From: a virus
Reading direction: 5' to 3' (one strand)
Virus record (IMG/VR): IMGVR_UViG_3300017743_000079
Span: 1 to 28,891 of that record
Length of the DNA stretch: 28,891 nt
Part shown: positions 20,359-28,188 of the stretch, piece after piece
Layout: each line of letters starts with the position of its first letter
Position numbering within the stretch: position 1 is the stretch's first letter
Notes under the pieces: generated by a model
Told to the model about the DNA's origin: nothing
Databases searched by the model: none
What the model saw: the letters and a program-made list of their open reading frames with translations, nothing else
Program-made: the position numbers and the translations under genes

Positions 20359-22121
20359 TACCTACCCATTCTCTTCAATAGTGTTTTGATTGCACTCATA
20401 TCTTTGGATATAAGTTTCTGGAACTTTGTCTTGTCCACTGGTTTCTTCAAGGTGTTAAACATCTTGACGATCATCTTGGCATCGTCTTGAGAAATCTTAC
20501 CCTTCTTTTTACTATCAGGGAATTCAATATCACCACCTTTGGGTAGGTCAGATGCCTTACGAATTTGCATCAGAACATTCTTAGATGCCGCCTTACGATC
20601 ATCATCGGATGCCTTGTAGTCATCTACATCGGCAGGGTCAACACCTCGTTTGCCCATAGCAGACATTGCATCTCGTTTCGCACGAGAACTTTCCATGAAC
20701 TGTGCCAGATCAAATGAGTCCTTTAAACCATACTGCTTCTTGAGTTTCTCGTGCTCTGCCTTACGGTCTTTTGCTCGTTTGTCTAAGTCCAGTCCACCCT
20801 TCTTGAGTTTAGCACGGAGTCGGTCATGTGCAGAACCTTCTTCAACTTCCTCTTTCTTCATCAGTTTCATTGCAAGGTTAGCAAGTTGGGTAACTTTCAT
20901 CTTGTCCATCTTCCCCTTGTTCACATCATTTACCTTGTCGTAAATCTGAGAGATGGCAGATGCAGTAAACATATCAACCATGACACCTTGGATTTTCTTT
21001 GCCTGTTTCTTGGCAACAATGTCTTTGACATCAGAGATTACAGACTCGTCTAGTTGTACACTTTCAATGTACATATTCAACTCATACCGTTTGTTGTCTA
21101 GGTTTGCAACCTGTACATGAAGTTTCTGTTTCTTGTTGGTATCTAGGATATACTTATTGGTCTTACCACTGGATGGTCTCTTGGGCCCCATTGCCACCTT
21201 GTGGTCAACATCGTCTTTGTCTACGATGAAACCTTTCTTCTTTGCGTGTGCATATGCGTGTTGCATTGCACCAGAGAAGTCACGGTGATAGAGTTCGTAA
21301 CCAGACGAGGACTTTGCTTCATCAAGTTCTTCTTTTTTACTCTTGCCATGAGTTTTCTTTTTGAGGTCTGCAATTGACTTTTTAAGATTTTTCCTAACCT
21401 CTGGATTTTTAGGTGAACCACCTATTTTAGCATATGGATTAGATGCTTCGTTGATTTTTTTCTTTGCGTAGGCAATTGCCATCTTAGGGCCTTTCGCTGC
21501 CGTGACATCATCGGTGTCTTTCTCGTCAGTTTTCCAGAACATATTATGCATTTGTGTGCGTTCTTTTGCACTTGCAGACTTCATAAACTTGTTCAGAATT
21601 TTAGCATCTGCATTAGATAATTTATATGCCACCATGTCATCATAACTTCTATGTTTACCTACTTGGTGTATAGTGTTACCTTTATATGTCTTACTCACAC
21701 CTTCTTCAAGTTCAACTGACTCGTTTGCTTTCTTCATTGCCTTTGAAACAGCATCAGGTTTTTTGCGTTTAACCATTGCAATAAACTTTTGTAAAAGACT
21801 TTGGTCTTCTTTACTAGGTTTGAATCCTTTCTTTGCAGATTTTGCCTTCAACTTTTTTAGGTCATCTCGCATTGCATCCCCTGCTATGTACATAAATGGT
21901 AAAAGTGTGAGAAACATTGAACCAAAGAATGCCGCCGCCACGGGATCCGCTGCTTCTTTGATTTCTGGTTTCTCGTGGGTGTAACCCATCTTATCCATCT
22001 TCACATGGTCTGCATAGGTGTTTGCCTTATAACCCTTTCCAGTCTTGGGGTCATACATCATGTGTGGTTTGAAGTCTTCCTCACCTTTACATTCGGCAAG
22101 TATTTGTTTAATAGTTTTCAT
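20358..22121 (-). CDS. Modular Lys-rich protein (587 aa), candidate processed internal head protein
   Basis: Begins MKTIKQILAECKGEEDFKPH, resembling a T4 capsid-targeting N-terminus. A hydrophobic segment covers about 60-80 (FFGSMFLTLLPFMYIAG). The rest is a string of small modules, for example GNTIHQVGKHRSYDDMVAYK, GYELYHRDFSGAMQHAYAHA and HDRLRAKLKKGGLDLDKRAK, which recur singly in other marine phage proteins as far as I recall. Between them lie (I/L)xE-(A/G/S) sites at 56/57, 140/141, 225/226, 268/269 and 359/360. It may be a polyprotein cut by a prohead protease. The unprocessed function is unknown. Confidence 0.68.
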   Translation of the reverse strand: MKTIKQILAECKGEEDFKPHMMYDPKTGKGYKANTYADHVKMDKMGYTHEKPEIKEAADPVAAAFFGSMFLTLLPFMYIAGDAMRDDLKKLKAKSAKKGFKPSKEDQSLLQKFIAMVKRKKPDAVSKAMKKANESVELEEGVSKTYKGNTIHQVGKHRSYDDMVAYKLSNADAKILNKFMKSASAKERTQMHNMFWKTDEKDTDDVTAAKGPKMAIAYAKKKINEASNPYAKIGGSPKNPEVRKNLKKSIADLKKKTHGKSKKEELDEAKSSSGYELYHRDFSGAMQHAYAHAKKKGFIVDKDDVDHKVAMGPKRPSSGKTNKYILDTNKKQKLHVQVANLDNKRYELNMYIESVQLDESVISDVKDIVAKKQAKKIQGVMVDMFTASAISQIYDKVNDVNKGKMDKMKVTQLANLAMKLMKKEEVEEGSAHDRLRAKLKKGGLDLDKRAKDRKAEHEKLKKQYGLKDSFDLAQFMESSRAKRDAMSAMGKRGVDPADVDDYKASDDDRKAASKNVLMQIRKASDLPKGGDIEFPDSKKKGKISQDDAKMIVKMFNTLKKPVDKTKFQKLISKDMSAIKTLLKRMGR

Positions 22122-22364
22122 TTATGCTAAATCCTTATCGTGGTTCAAACCACCTTTTTTCTTTTTGACTATGAACGCATTTACTCTTGCGTATCCCCAT
22201 TGTTGTGGTGTGGTTCCCGGTCGATGACCAGTTTTCCATGCCGCCACTCCACGATTGTATACCTTCCGTAATGTAGCAAGAGAGATTCCAGACTTCTTTG
22301 CCTTATCTGCCAGTGCACCCTCAATGAGTTGCCCTGCTCGTTTTGTTAATGCCATCTTTATCAT
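22122..22364 (-). CDS. DUF5824-like small protein (80 aa)
   Basis: The protein has the signature KSGISLATLRKVYNRGVAAW followed by GHRPGTTPQQWGYARVNAFI. I recall this block as DUF5824, found in phages and in some large eukaryotic viruses. The ATG at 22364 makes a TAATG junction with the upstream gene (a second ATG at 22355 is possible). It is basic and probably binds nucleic acid. Function unknown. Confidence 0.75.
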   Translation of the reverse strand: MIKMALTKRAGQLIEGALADKAKKSGISLATLRKVYNRGVAAWKTGHRPGTTPQQWGYARVNAFIVKKKKGGLNHDKDLA

Positions 22365-24193
22365 TACTTGGTTTCCCTATTCTTATTCCTTGCACGAGCA
22401 AGTCTGGCACGATCTAATGCACGATCATGCTTTCTACGATCTCTCTCTTTCTCTGCCTTGATCTTATCTCTGGCACGTTCGACTGCATCTTCGTTCTGTT
22501 GCGGAGTATCTTTCTTGTACTTCTTGACGAGTTTATCAGTACCTTCCTCTCCTGCACCACAACCCATTTCGGTTACAAAATTACTCGGTAATAGATCGTG
22601 AAGAACCTTTCGGTCTACACCCCTAAAACCAGACGCAACCCTTTGTGCGTAGTAGTGAGTACTGTGTCTCAGTGAACCACCACCCTCTTTCTTCTTACGA
22701 ACCAATAACTTCTTGAGAGTATCAAGGGCGCTTCCGTACACCTTCTTGTTGGTGGTAACAGACATCAACTTATTAAGCATTTTACCTTCGGTTTGTTCCG
22801 TGGTTATCGTCTTAGAAGAGGTCTTGAAGTCCTTCTTACGCATGATGGTTTTATTGATGACCTCGAACTCATCCTTGTTACGATCATAGTTGATCACAAC
22901 AGGTAGGTTCAGATCAGTCTGTAAATCTTTGATCACTGCTTCACTATCAGGATTCTGTCGAATGTTCTTTGCCTTTCTCTTGGCAATCTTCTTGAATACT
23001 CGTTGTAACTCTGCCACAGTGATAGGTGGATCGTTGCGTTTATCGTTCATACGATCAGCAAAGTGACGAGTAAATTCGATGTCCACATCAAACTTGGCAA
23101 GTAGTCGATCAGCAAACTTCTCAAGGTCATTGAGTTGCTTCTGAGATACTGCCTCGTACATATCCTTGAACTGTGTGGTGTACTTGGATGGTTTGGTCTT
23201 GGCAGTTGCATCTCCCGGTGCGGGTTTGTACGCACTCGGATCATCGTCTGCTTTCTTGCCATGCTTCTTGAAGTGTGCGTCTCTTTTAGACTTGGTAGAC
23301 TTCTCCAATCCTGCATAGTACTTCTTAGGTTGAGTACCTTTCTTGTCTTTGATGTCAGAGTCTTGAGGTGCTTTCTTCTCGACCAGTTCTACTGCATCCA
23401 ACCACTTACGAATTTTACGGTCACCGCATTCCACGATGACATAGTTAGAACCCAGTACCGATACGATACCGACCTCTTCACTTTCTTTGATAACAACAGT
23501 ATCACCAAGTTCAAACAGTTCACCTTTGACAAACTGTTCACGGATGTCCGATACTTTTGGCAATTCGATGTGTCTTTTGAAAGATGTCTCTTCCTTGAGA
23601 CCGAGACCCTTCCTAACGTCATTGAACAACTTACGAGTGTCCCTGTCCGACATAGACTTGGGAACACCCTGTGTGAATGCTTGATAATCATTTTCTTTGG
23701 CATTGGCACGTTGCTTGGATGCAGACATTCCTTCTACACCTTCTGCATCGGGGTCTCTTGCCCCTGCGGAAACAACCTTGATTGACTCAAAGTTATAGAA
23801 TCCGTGTCGTGCTTTTTTGCCGTTATACTTGTTCAGCAGGACATCAAACTCACGCAGACGATCTTCACCGACCACCATCGTGATGTTCTTATATCCTTGG
23901 TCATATAACTTTGCGGAGATGTCAAATACATTCTTGACACTCTTGTCCACCATGATGTTTCGACCATACTTGGGGAACATCTTGCGGAGGTGTTTTACTT
24001 TGTCAGAATATGACAGTGGGTCTTTGGCACCAACAGACTGAGAGACATAGACTTTCCAGTCTGCTCCCTTTGCTTTCTTGGCAATTGTATCTAATACTTT
24101 ACCATGACCAATGGTAGGTGGGTTCATTCTACCAAATGTAAAATAAACTTCTTTTGCTTCTTCGGTTAGGTACGACTTAAAATCTTTAATCAT
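22364..24193 (-). CDS. NMNAT/cytidylyltransferase-like fusion protein (609 aa)
   Basis: Start taken at ATG 24193 (MIKDFKSYLTEEAKEVYFTF); the frame opens further upstream, but that part overlaps the preceding gene. Residues about 17-200 form a nucleotidyltransferase domain with GRMNPPTIGHGK (T/HxGH motif at 27-30), VVGEDR and MSASKQR (156-162, the SxxxxR motif). Such domains transfer AMP or CMP, e.g. onto nicotinamide mononucleotide. Residues about 229-272 look like a KOW-type barrel. Residues about 375-455 hold HFADRMNDKR...VINKTIMRKKDF, resembling the DUF4258/RelE-like fold. A Lys/Arg-rich tail closes it. The first 11 residues resemble a capsid-targeting sequence. Confidence 0.78.
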   Translation of the reverse strand: MIKDFKSYLTEEAKEVYFTFGRMNPPTIGHGKVLDTIAKKAKGADWKVYVSQSVGAKDPLSYSDKVKHLRKMFPKYGRNIMVDKSVKNVFDISAKLYDQGYKNITMVVGEDRLREFDVLLNKYNGKKARHGFYNFESIKVVSAGARDPDAEGVEGMSASKQRANAKENDYQAFTQGVPKSMSDRDTRKLFNDVRKGLGLKEETSFKRHIELPKVSDIREQFVKGELFELGDTVVIKESEEVGIVSVLGSNYVIVECGDRKIRKWLDAVELVEKKAPQDSDIKDKKGTQPKKYYAGLEKSTKSKRDAHFKKHGKKADDDPSAYKPAPGDATAKTKPSKYTTQFKDMYEAVSQKQLNDLEKFADRLLAKFDVDIEFTRHFADRMNDKRNDPPITVAELQRVFKKIAKRKAKNIRQNPDSEAVIKDLQTDLNLPVVINYDRNKDEFEVINKTIMRKKDFKTSSKTITTEQTEGKMLNKLMSVTTNKKVYGSALDTLKKLLVRKKKEGGGSLRHSTHYYAQRVASGFRGVDRKVLHDLLPSNFVTEMGCGAGEEGTDKLVKKYKKDTPQQNEDAVERARDKIKAEKERDRRKHDRALDRARLARARNKNRETK

Positions 24194-24572
24194 CACTTTT
24201 GGTTCCACCACGTTTCTTCGCAAGTTCTGCTTTACGAACTTTGGGAAGAAGTTTCTTTGCAAGTTTTTGTATTTTGGGTTTCATCTTATCTAGTCGTTTC
24301 TCAATTGACTGTCTACGAGACATTGAGAGATCACCTTTGTCAATACCCTTAGTGATTTTTTTGAGTATGGTCATTCGTGCTTGCTTCTGAGCACGTTTCT
24401 TGAGTTTTTCGGGAGACGCAACTCTTCGTTCCGCTCGTTTGCGACCAAGTGCGATTTTTGCTTTATTTTTCTTGAAGGTTCGTGCCATCTTTAGACGTTG
24501 TTGCATGGTCAATGCTTCGTCTGGAGATTCGACAACCTTTATGAATTCTTTGAGTCCCATTGGTTTGGACAT
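24186..24572 (-). CDS. Very basic small protein (128 aa), probable internal/DNA-binding protein
   Basis: The 128-aa protein begins MSKPMGLKEFIKVVESPDEA and is then about one-third Lys and Arg, in helical repeats such as LKKRAQKQARMTILKKITKG and PKIQKLAKKLLPKVRKAELA. It has no Cys and no aromatic core, so it is likely to bind DNA or the prohead core. The N-terminal LKEFIKVVE is similar to the short starts of the neighbouring genes. AGGGG lies 7 bases before the ATG. Confidence 0.65.
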   Translation of the reverse strand: MSKPMGLKEFIKVVESPDEALTMQQRLKMARTFKKNKAKIALGRKRAERRVASPEKLKKRAQKQARMTILKKITKGIDKGDLSMSRRQSIEKRLDKMKPKIQKLAKKLLPKVRKAELAKKRGGTKSDD

Positions 24573-24581
24573 AGTTTACCC

Positions 24582-25799
24582 CTACGGTTTTTCCCATCCT
24601 TTCAGTATATCTGGACTGAAATTATTATACGAAAATTCTAGGCGGTCAACCAACTTGACCGCATCACCACCTAATTTGTCAATAGCAACAAAACCTTCTG
24701 CACCTGTGCGGAGTTTATAACCCTTCTTTGTCTGCACAAATGCATCAATATTTGAAATACTATTAAGTTTATTTATAAGTTTTAACTTTGCTAGTACAAT
24801 ACTTTTTTGTAAATCAAACATAGAAACGAGAGATTTTTTGTTTCTAGCAGAGAAGAACTTTAAAATTTCATCCAACTTCTGTTTCTGCACCATCTTACCC
24901 TTGTCAGACTTGCGTTTGTCCATCTCTTTCTGAAACTTATCCGTGACCCACTTGATCAATCCGTTCACATGAGTATTGCTGTTGGGTATGATACTCTGTG
25001 CTCGAACAAAGGTATTGTTGTACTGCTCAATCAATTGTGCAAGGTCTTGGTTTCTCTCCAACTCTCGCAGAGTAGAACCAGAAATCTTATTGAATATCTT
25101 TCCTGCGTTGGACAGATGCTTCGTAACTTCGGCAGTCTCTTTCTTATCTAGGGTTGCTCCAGATACATCTCTAAGCATTGCATCCTGCGACCAGACATTT
25201 TTACTTTTCTTAAATTTGGATATGTCCACTCCATAGGATGCTTTGAGTGACTCGAAAGTATTACCTGTATAGGTGGTGTGCCAGACGATTCCAATGGTTG
25301 CATCTCGAACTTCTTTTGCCTGTTCGTATGGGATTGCGTAGATGATCGTGTTGGGGTGGAAGGTTGTATACTTCTCACCTTCGATAGTCTCATTTTTAGT
25401 GTCTCCTTTTGAGAACAAGAAGTCCCCTTGAATGATACCCTTGATACCAAGTTCTGGTAAATGTTTCAATGCGAGTTTCATTTTGGTTGCCAGATCACCA
25501 CTGCCGATGTCTGCATCAATATCTGCATCGGTCTTGTAGACCTTTGGGTTCTTGGCAAACACACCCTTCTTGGCAACAAAGAACTCACCATCGGTTGGGT
25601 CTTGACCACAGAAGATTGCAGGGGCACCATCCCACTTGGTGGACAGTTTGCTCTTGGTTTCTCCTGCCAACATATCACGGAGTTCTCTCAGTGCATTGAT
25701 TGCCTGTCGAGTACCGTTGACACCCCCATAGAGAACCTTGTCCTCAATATGGGTCATGTGAGTATTCTTTTGTTCTGTTATGAATTCTGCAAATTTCAT
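24582..25799 (-). CDS. Ligase/nucleotidyltransferase-like protein with KxDG motif (405 aa, DUF6267-like)
   Basis: The protein starts MKFAEFITEQKNTHMTHIED. Residues 51-63 (KLSTKWDGAPAIF) contain KWDG (55-58), which looks like the KxDG nucleotide-attachment motif of covalent nucleotidyltransferases (DNA/RNA ligases, capping enzymes). Candidate later motifs are VAKKG (75-79), IIQGDFLF (122-129, in place of the EGE-type motif) and GIVWHTTY (170-177). I recall this family as DUF6267, common in marine T4-like phages. If active it would bind AMP on K55. Length and the helical C-terminal half differ from known ligases. Start overlaps the upstream stop (ATGA). Confidence 0.7.
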   Translation of the reverse strand: MKFAEFITEQKNTHMTHIEDKVLYGGVNGTRQAINALRELRDMLAGETKSKLSTKWDGAPAIFCGQDPTDGEFFVAKKGVFAKNPKVYKTDADIDADIGSGDLATKMKLALKHLPELGIKGIIQGDFLFSKGDTKNETIEGEKYTTFHPNTIIYAIPYEQAKEVRDATIGIVWHTTYTGNTFESLKASYGVDISKFKKSKNVWSQDAMLRDVSGATLDKKETAEVTKHLSNAGKIFNKISGSTLRELERNQDLAQLIEQYNNTFVRAQSIIPNSNTHVNGLIKWVTDKFQKEMDKRKSDKGKMVQKQKLDEILKFFSARNKKSLVSMFDLQKSIVLAKLKLINKLNSISNIDAFVQTKKGYKLRTGAEGFVAIDKLGGDAVKLVDRLEFSYNNFSPDILKGWEKP

Positions 25800-27148
25800 T
25801 TCTTGAATATCTTTTTAAAGTCTGCGGTTGCCACTGCTTGGAACTGTGGGTTTGCTGAGTAACTACCCTTGTATCTTACTTCAATATCAAGGATGGGTGA
25901 ACCATCGGAGTAGATTGACAGGAAGACCTTAGCGGCACCCGCACCCTTTTCCCATGCACCTATCTTACCAGAAGTCCTTTTTACTTCGAGGTTACTATTA
26001 TACAGGTCTTGAAGTGCGGTCACAATATTACTTAGTTCTTGACCATCTGCTTTCTCAACTTCTAACTTACCACGAACAAATCTGCCCACACCTGTCAATA
26101 GAGTAAACTGAAACTCTTCGGCAGATAATGTTTCATCCAGTTTTGTTCTGAATACAAGTTCAAGAAACTTCTCAACAAAGTTTTGATCGTGGGACTTGAT
26201 CACATTGAATACTTTCTTGAAGAAAATGTTTGTGGGTTTTTTGAGTTCTACACCCCAGACTTTGACAGGAATCGAATTGACTGCCTTGGAGTACTCTAGA
26301 GGTTTCATCTTACGAATATCTTGTTGTGATAACTTCAACTTATCCATGAGAACTCGTTCAAAGAATATCTTCTTCGCATTCTCAATCAGGATTGTATCTG
26401 CACCGACAATGTCCTGTAGTACACTTTCTTTACCAGTGATAGGTTTGTTGATAAGTGTTGGATCAGGAGATTTTAACGATGCCTTCTTCTTGAGAGAGTA
26501 TCCATAGAACTTACCCGAACTTGACTTGACCACTATGTCGGATGAATTGTAGTCTTTGATACGACCCAGTTTAGGGTTGAACTTCGCAATGTCTTTATCC
26601 CAACCTTTACCAGTCCAGTAGACTTTGGATGCCGTTCCTACTTCATCAAGAATATAGTTAGAGGCAGATATTGCGGTTGCAAGGTCATTGAAGTTACCTT
26701 GAAAGAAATCTAAGAAGTCGGGTCTACGATCTGAACCATCAACCTTTTTATAAATGTCCTTAGACTTCTCAATAAGGTCAACTGCTTCTTCTTGTGTAAG
26801 TGAAGAACCACCCTTGTATTTCAAGAGAACCAGACACGCAGTCATCATCTCTTGGACTTCGGTAGGAACTTTCTTACCACCTACACCAATAGAACCATCA
26901 CCAAACATCTGACTTGCGAAAGGAATCTTTAATCCATTATCCTTCACAAAGTCCTTGATCTTCTGTTCTTCATCTTCAAACGAGCGTTTGATTTTATACT
27001 TCTTTAGATCACCAGTGGATACCATGACCAGATCGTCTTTGTCTCCACCTTGGAGAAAAGAAATTAATTTCTGAATGTCGGCATCATCTGATGATGAATG
27101 TCCCACATTAAATGCCGCTTCAGAAAGAAATCTGTTAAATTTGAGCAT
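25796..27148 (-). CDS. Nuclease-like protein with possible PD-(D/E)XK core (450 aa)
   Basis: It begins MLKFNRFLSEAAFNVGHSSS, with a capsid-targeting-like start (FLSE then A). The segment 198-222 reads KDYNSSDIVVKSSSGKFYGY then SLKKKA; D204 and S218-x-K220 are spaced like the acidic-strand and (D/E/S)xK ends of the PD-(D/E)XK nuclease fold. A preceding TGKGWDKDI (179-187) could be an N-terminal Trp/Glu region of such enzymes. The rest is helical, with a second domain near 330-400. It lies just behind a late promoter. The nuclease call is inference; no other family fits by eye. Confidence 0.6.
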   Translation of the reverse strand: MLKFNRFLSEAAFNVGHSSSDDADIQKLISFLQGGDKDDLVMVSTGDLKKYKIKRSFEDEEQKIKDFVKDNGLKIPFASQMFGDGSIGVGGKKVPTEVQEMMTACLVLLKYKGGSSLTQEEAVDLIEKSKDIYKKVDGSDRRPDFLDFFQGNFNDLATAISASNYILDEVGTASKVYWTGKGWDKDIAKFNPKLGRIKDYNSSDIVVKSSSGKFYGYSLKKKASLKSPDPTLINKPITGKESVLQDIVGADTILIENAKKIFFERVLMDKLKLSQQDIRKMKPLEYSKAVNSIPVKVWGVELKKPTNIFFKKVFNVIKSHDQNFVEKFLELVFRTKLDETLSAEEFQFTLLTGVGRFVRGKLEVEKADGQELSNIVTALQDLYNSNLEVKRTSGKIGAWEKGAGAAKVFLSIYSDGSPILDIEVRYKGSYSANPQFQAVATADFKKIFKK

Positions 27149-27189
27149 TATTCGATTTTCCCATAGGTTATAAAGTGTTATTATACATC

Positions 27190-27197
27190 TATTTATA
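27190..27197 (-). promoter_or_regulatory. T4-type late promoter octamer
   Basis: TATAAATA on the minus strand, 42 bases before the ATG of the 450-aa gene at 27148. The TAA stop of the exonuclease gene is inside the octamer. A TATAAT also lies about 10 bases downstream, so a second promoter type could share this gap. Confidence 0.7.
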
Positions 27198-27870
27198 ACA
27201 AAATGGAAGTCGAATTTTCCTCATTATACTGTTTAATAGTATTTTTTAATGTGTTTATCCAGTTATCACGGTGTTCAACAAACACTTGGGGTTCGTGACC
27301 ATCAACAGATATGATCGTAACCAACTGAGTAATCGGCATACCAGTTCGTTCTTCCCACATAACCGCATACCCAGACTCCTGCATGAAGTAGTTCTTGACC
27401 CAGTCTTTCTTCTTGGGTTTCATGGATGTCTTGTAGTCAATGATACTTATCTTACCATCAAAGACACCCACACAGTCAACCCTTCCTGCCACACCGAGGT
27501 GGTTAGAGTACAGGGGTGCTTCTTGGGCATAGACCTTAGTCAGTCTTTCATCCAATATGGGTTTGACCGCAAGGAAAGATTCAATGATGTCTGGAGTATA
27601 ACCCTTCTTGAAATCTGGATCATTGTTGACATACTTCTCAATGATTTCGTGAACTGATGTACCACGAGTCGATGCACGGTATGAGATGCGATTTGCTTCT
27701 GCCTCACCAACTCGTGCTCTCCACTTCGCAATAGATTCTCGTGACAGTATCGACAACACAGTAGTGATAGATGGGAGATCAATCCCTTCGGGAGTTCGAT
27801 ACTTCCGACCTTTATCGGTAGTCACCGCATCCATCTCAGTTAGTTCAACTTGCTCGTGTAAAAAATTCAT
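27193..27870 (-). CDS. MGME1-like PD-(D/E)XK exonuclease (225 aa)
   Basis: From ATG 27870 the protein is MNFLHEQVELTEMDA onward. The RecB-like nuclease motifs are in order: RGTSVHEIIE (H74, E75), GRVDCVG (D132), IIDYKTS (D145, K147) and QESGY (Q164, Y168). This matches the small MGME1/Cas4-like exonucleases of marine phages, which process DNA ends in replication and recombination. I rejected a longer start at 27981 because it would overlap the upstream membrane-protein gene; the chosen ATG makes a four-base overlap with it. The first residues also look like the short starts of the genes after it. Confidence 0.87.
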   Translation of the reverse strand: MNFLHEQVELTEMDAVTTDKGRKYRTPEGIDLPSITTVLSILSRESIAKWRARVGEAEANRISYRASTRGTSVHEIIEKYVNNDPDFKKGYTPDIIESFLAVKPILDERLTKVYAQEAPLYSNHLGVAGRVDCVGVFDGKISIIDYKTSMKPKKKDWVKNYFMQESGYAVMWEERTGMPITQLVTIISVDGHEPQVFVEHRDNWINTLKNTIKQYNEENSTSILL

Positions 27871-28184
27871 AGTGTATATCCAGTTAATGTTTGTATTAAG
27901 TTTCGTAGCAGGAACAATAGTCCCACCGAGTTCACGATGATCAAAGCACGATCCTGCCACAATATCGAAACCCATAACCATAGTGTAACACCAATGACTG
28001 ATATTGTCAAGTCATAAATTACGAGACCTTCAACACCTCGTATAGACATACCAAGAAGTAACATAAAAGATGCTACCCACTTGACATACCAGTCTAAGGT
28101 TTGTTTCGGAGTCGCAGACTTGAACCATCGGTTACTGTTTGCGATCTCTTCTACTGGTGGTATTTTATCTTCTTTCGGACTCAT
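27867..28184 (-). CDS. Small membrane protein (105 aa), unknown function
   Basis: Three hydrophobic segments follow a polar start: about 32-50 (VKWVASFMLLLGMSIRGVEG), 55-75 (YDLTISVIGVTLWLWVSI) and 80-98 (ALIIVNSVGLLFLLRNLI). The pattern TPKQTLDWYVKWVASFML is one I recall from T4-like marine phages. ATG 28184 lies 4 bases after the TAA of the metallopeptidase gene. Function unknown; a holin-like or virion membrane-contact role is possible. Confidence 0.72.
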   Translation of the reverse strand: MSPKEDKIPPVEEIANSNRWFKSATPKQTLDWYVKWVASFMLLLGMSIRGVEGLVIYDLTISVIGVTLWLWVSILWQDRALIIVNSVGLLFLLRNLIQTLTGYTL

Positions 28185-28188
28185 CTAT

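Noticed and set aside
23135-23785. A 216-aa plus-strand frame.
   Set aside because: Antisense to the nucleotidyltransferase fusion, whose motifs are clear; composition is Cys/Leu/Phe-rich as for a shadow frame.
24770-24777. A fourth TATAAATA octamer on the minus strand.
   Set aside because: It is deep inside the KxDG gene in an AT-rich Lys/Leu/Asn stretch and precedes no gene start; probably chance.
27871-27981. A 37-residue N-terminal extension of the exonuclease.
   Set aside because: It would overlap the membrane-protein gene; ATG 27870 forms the usual four-base overlap and gives the expected family length.
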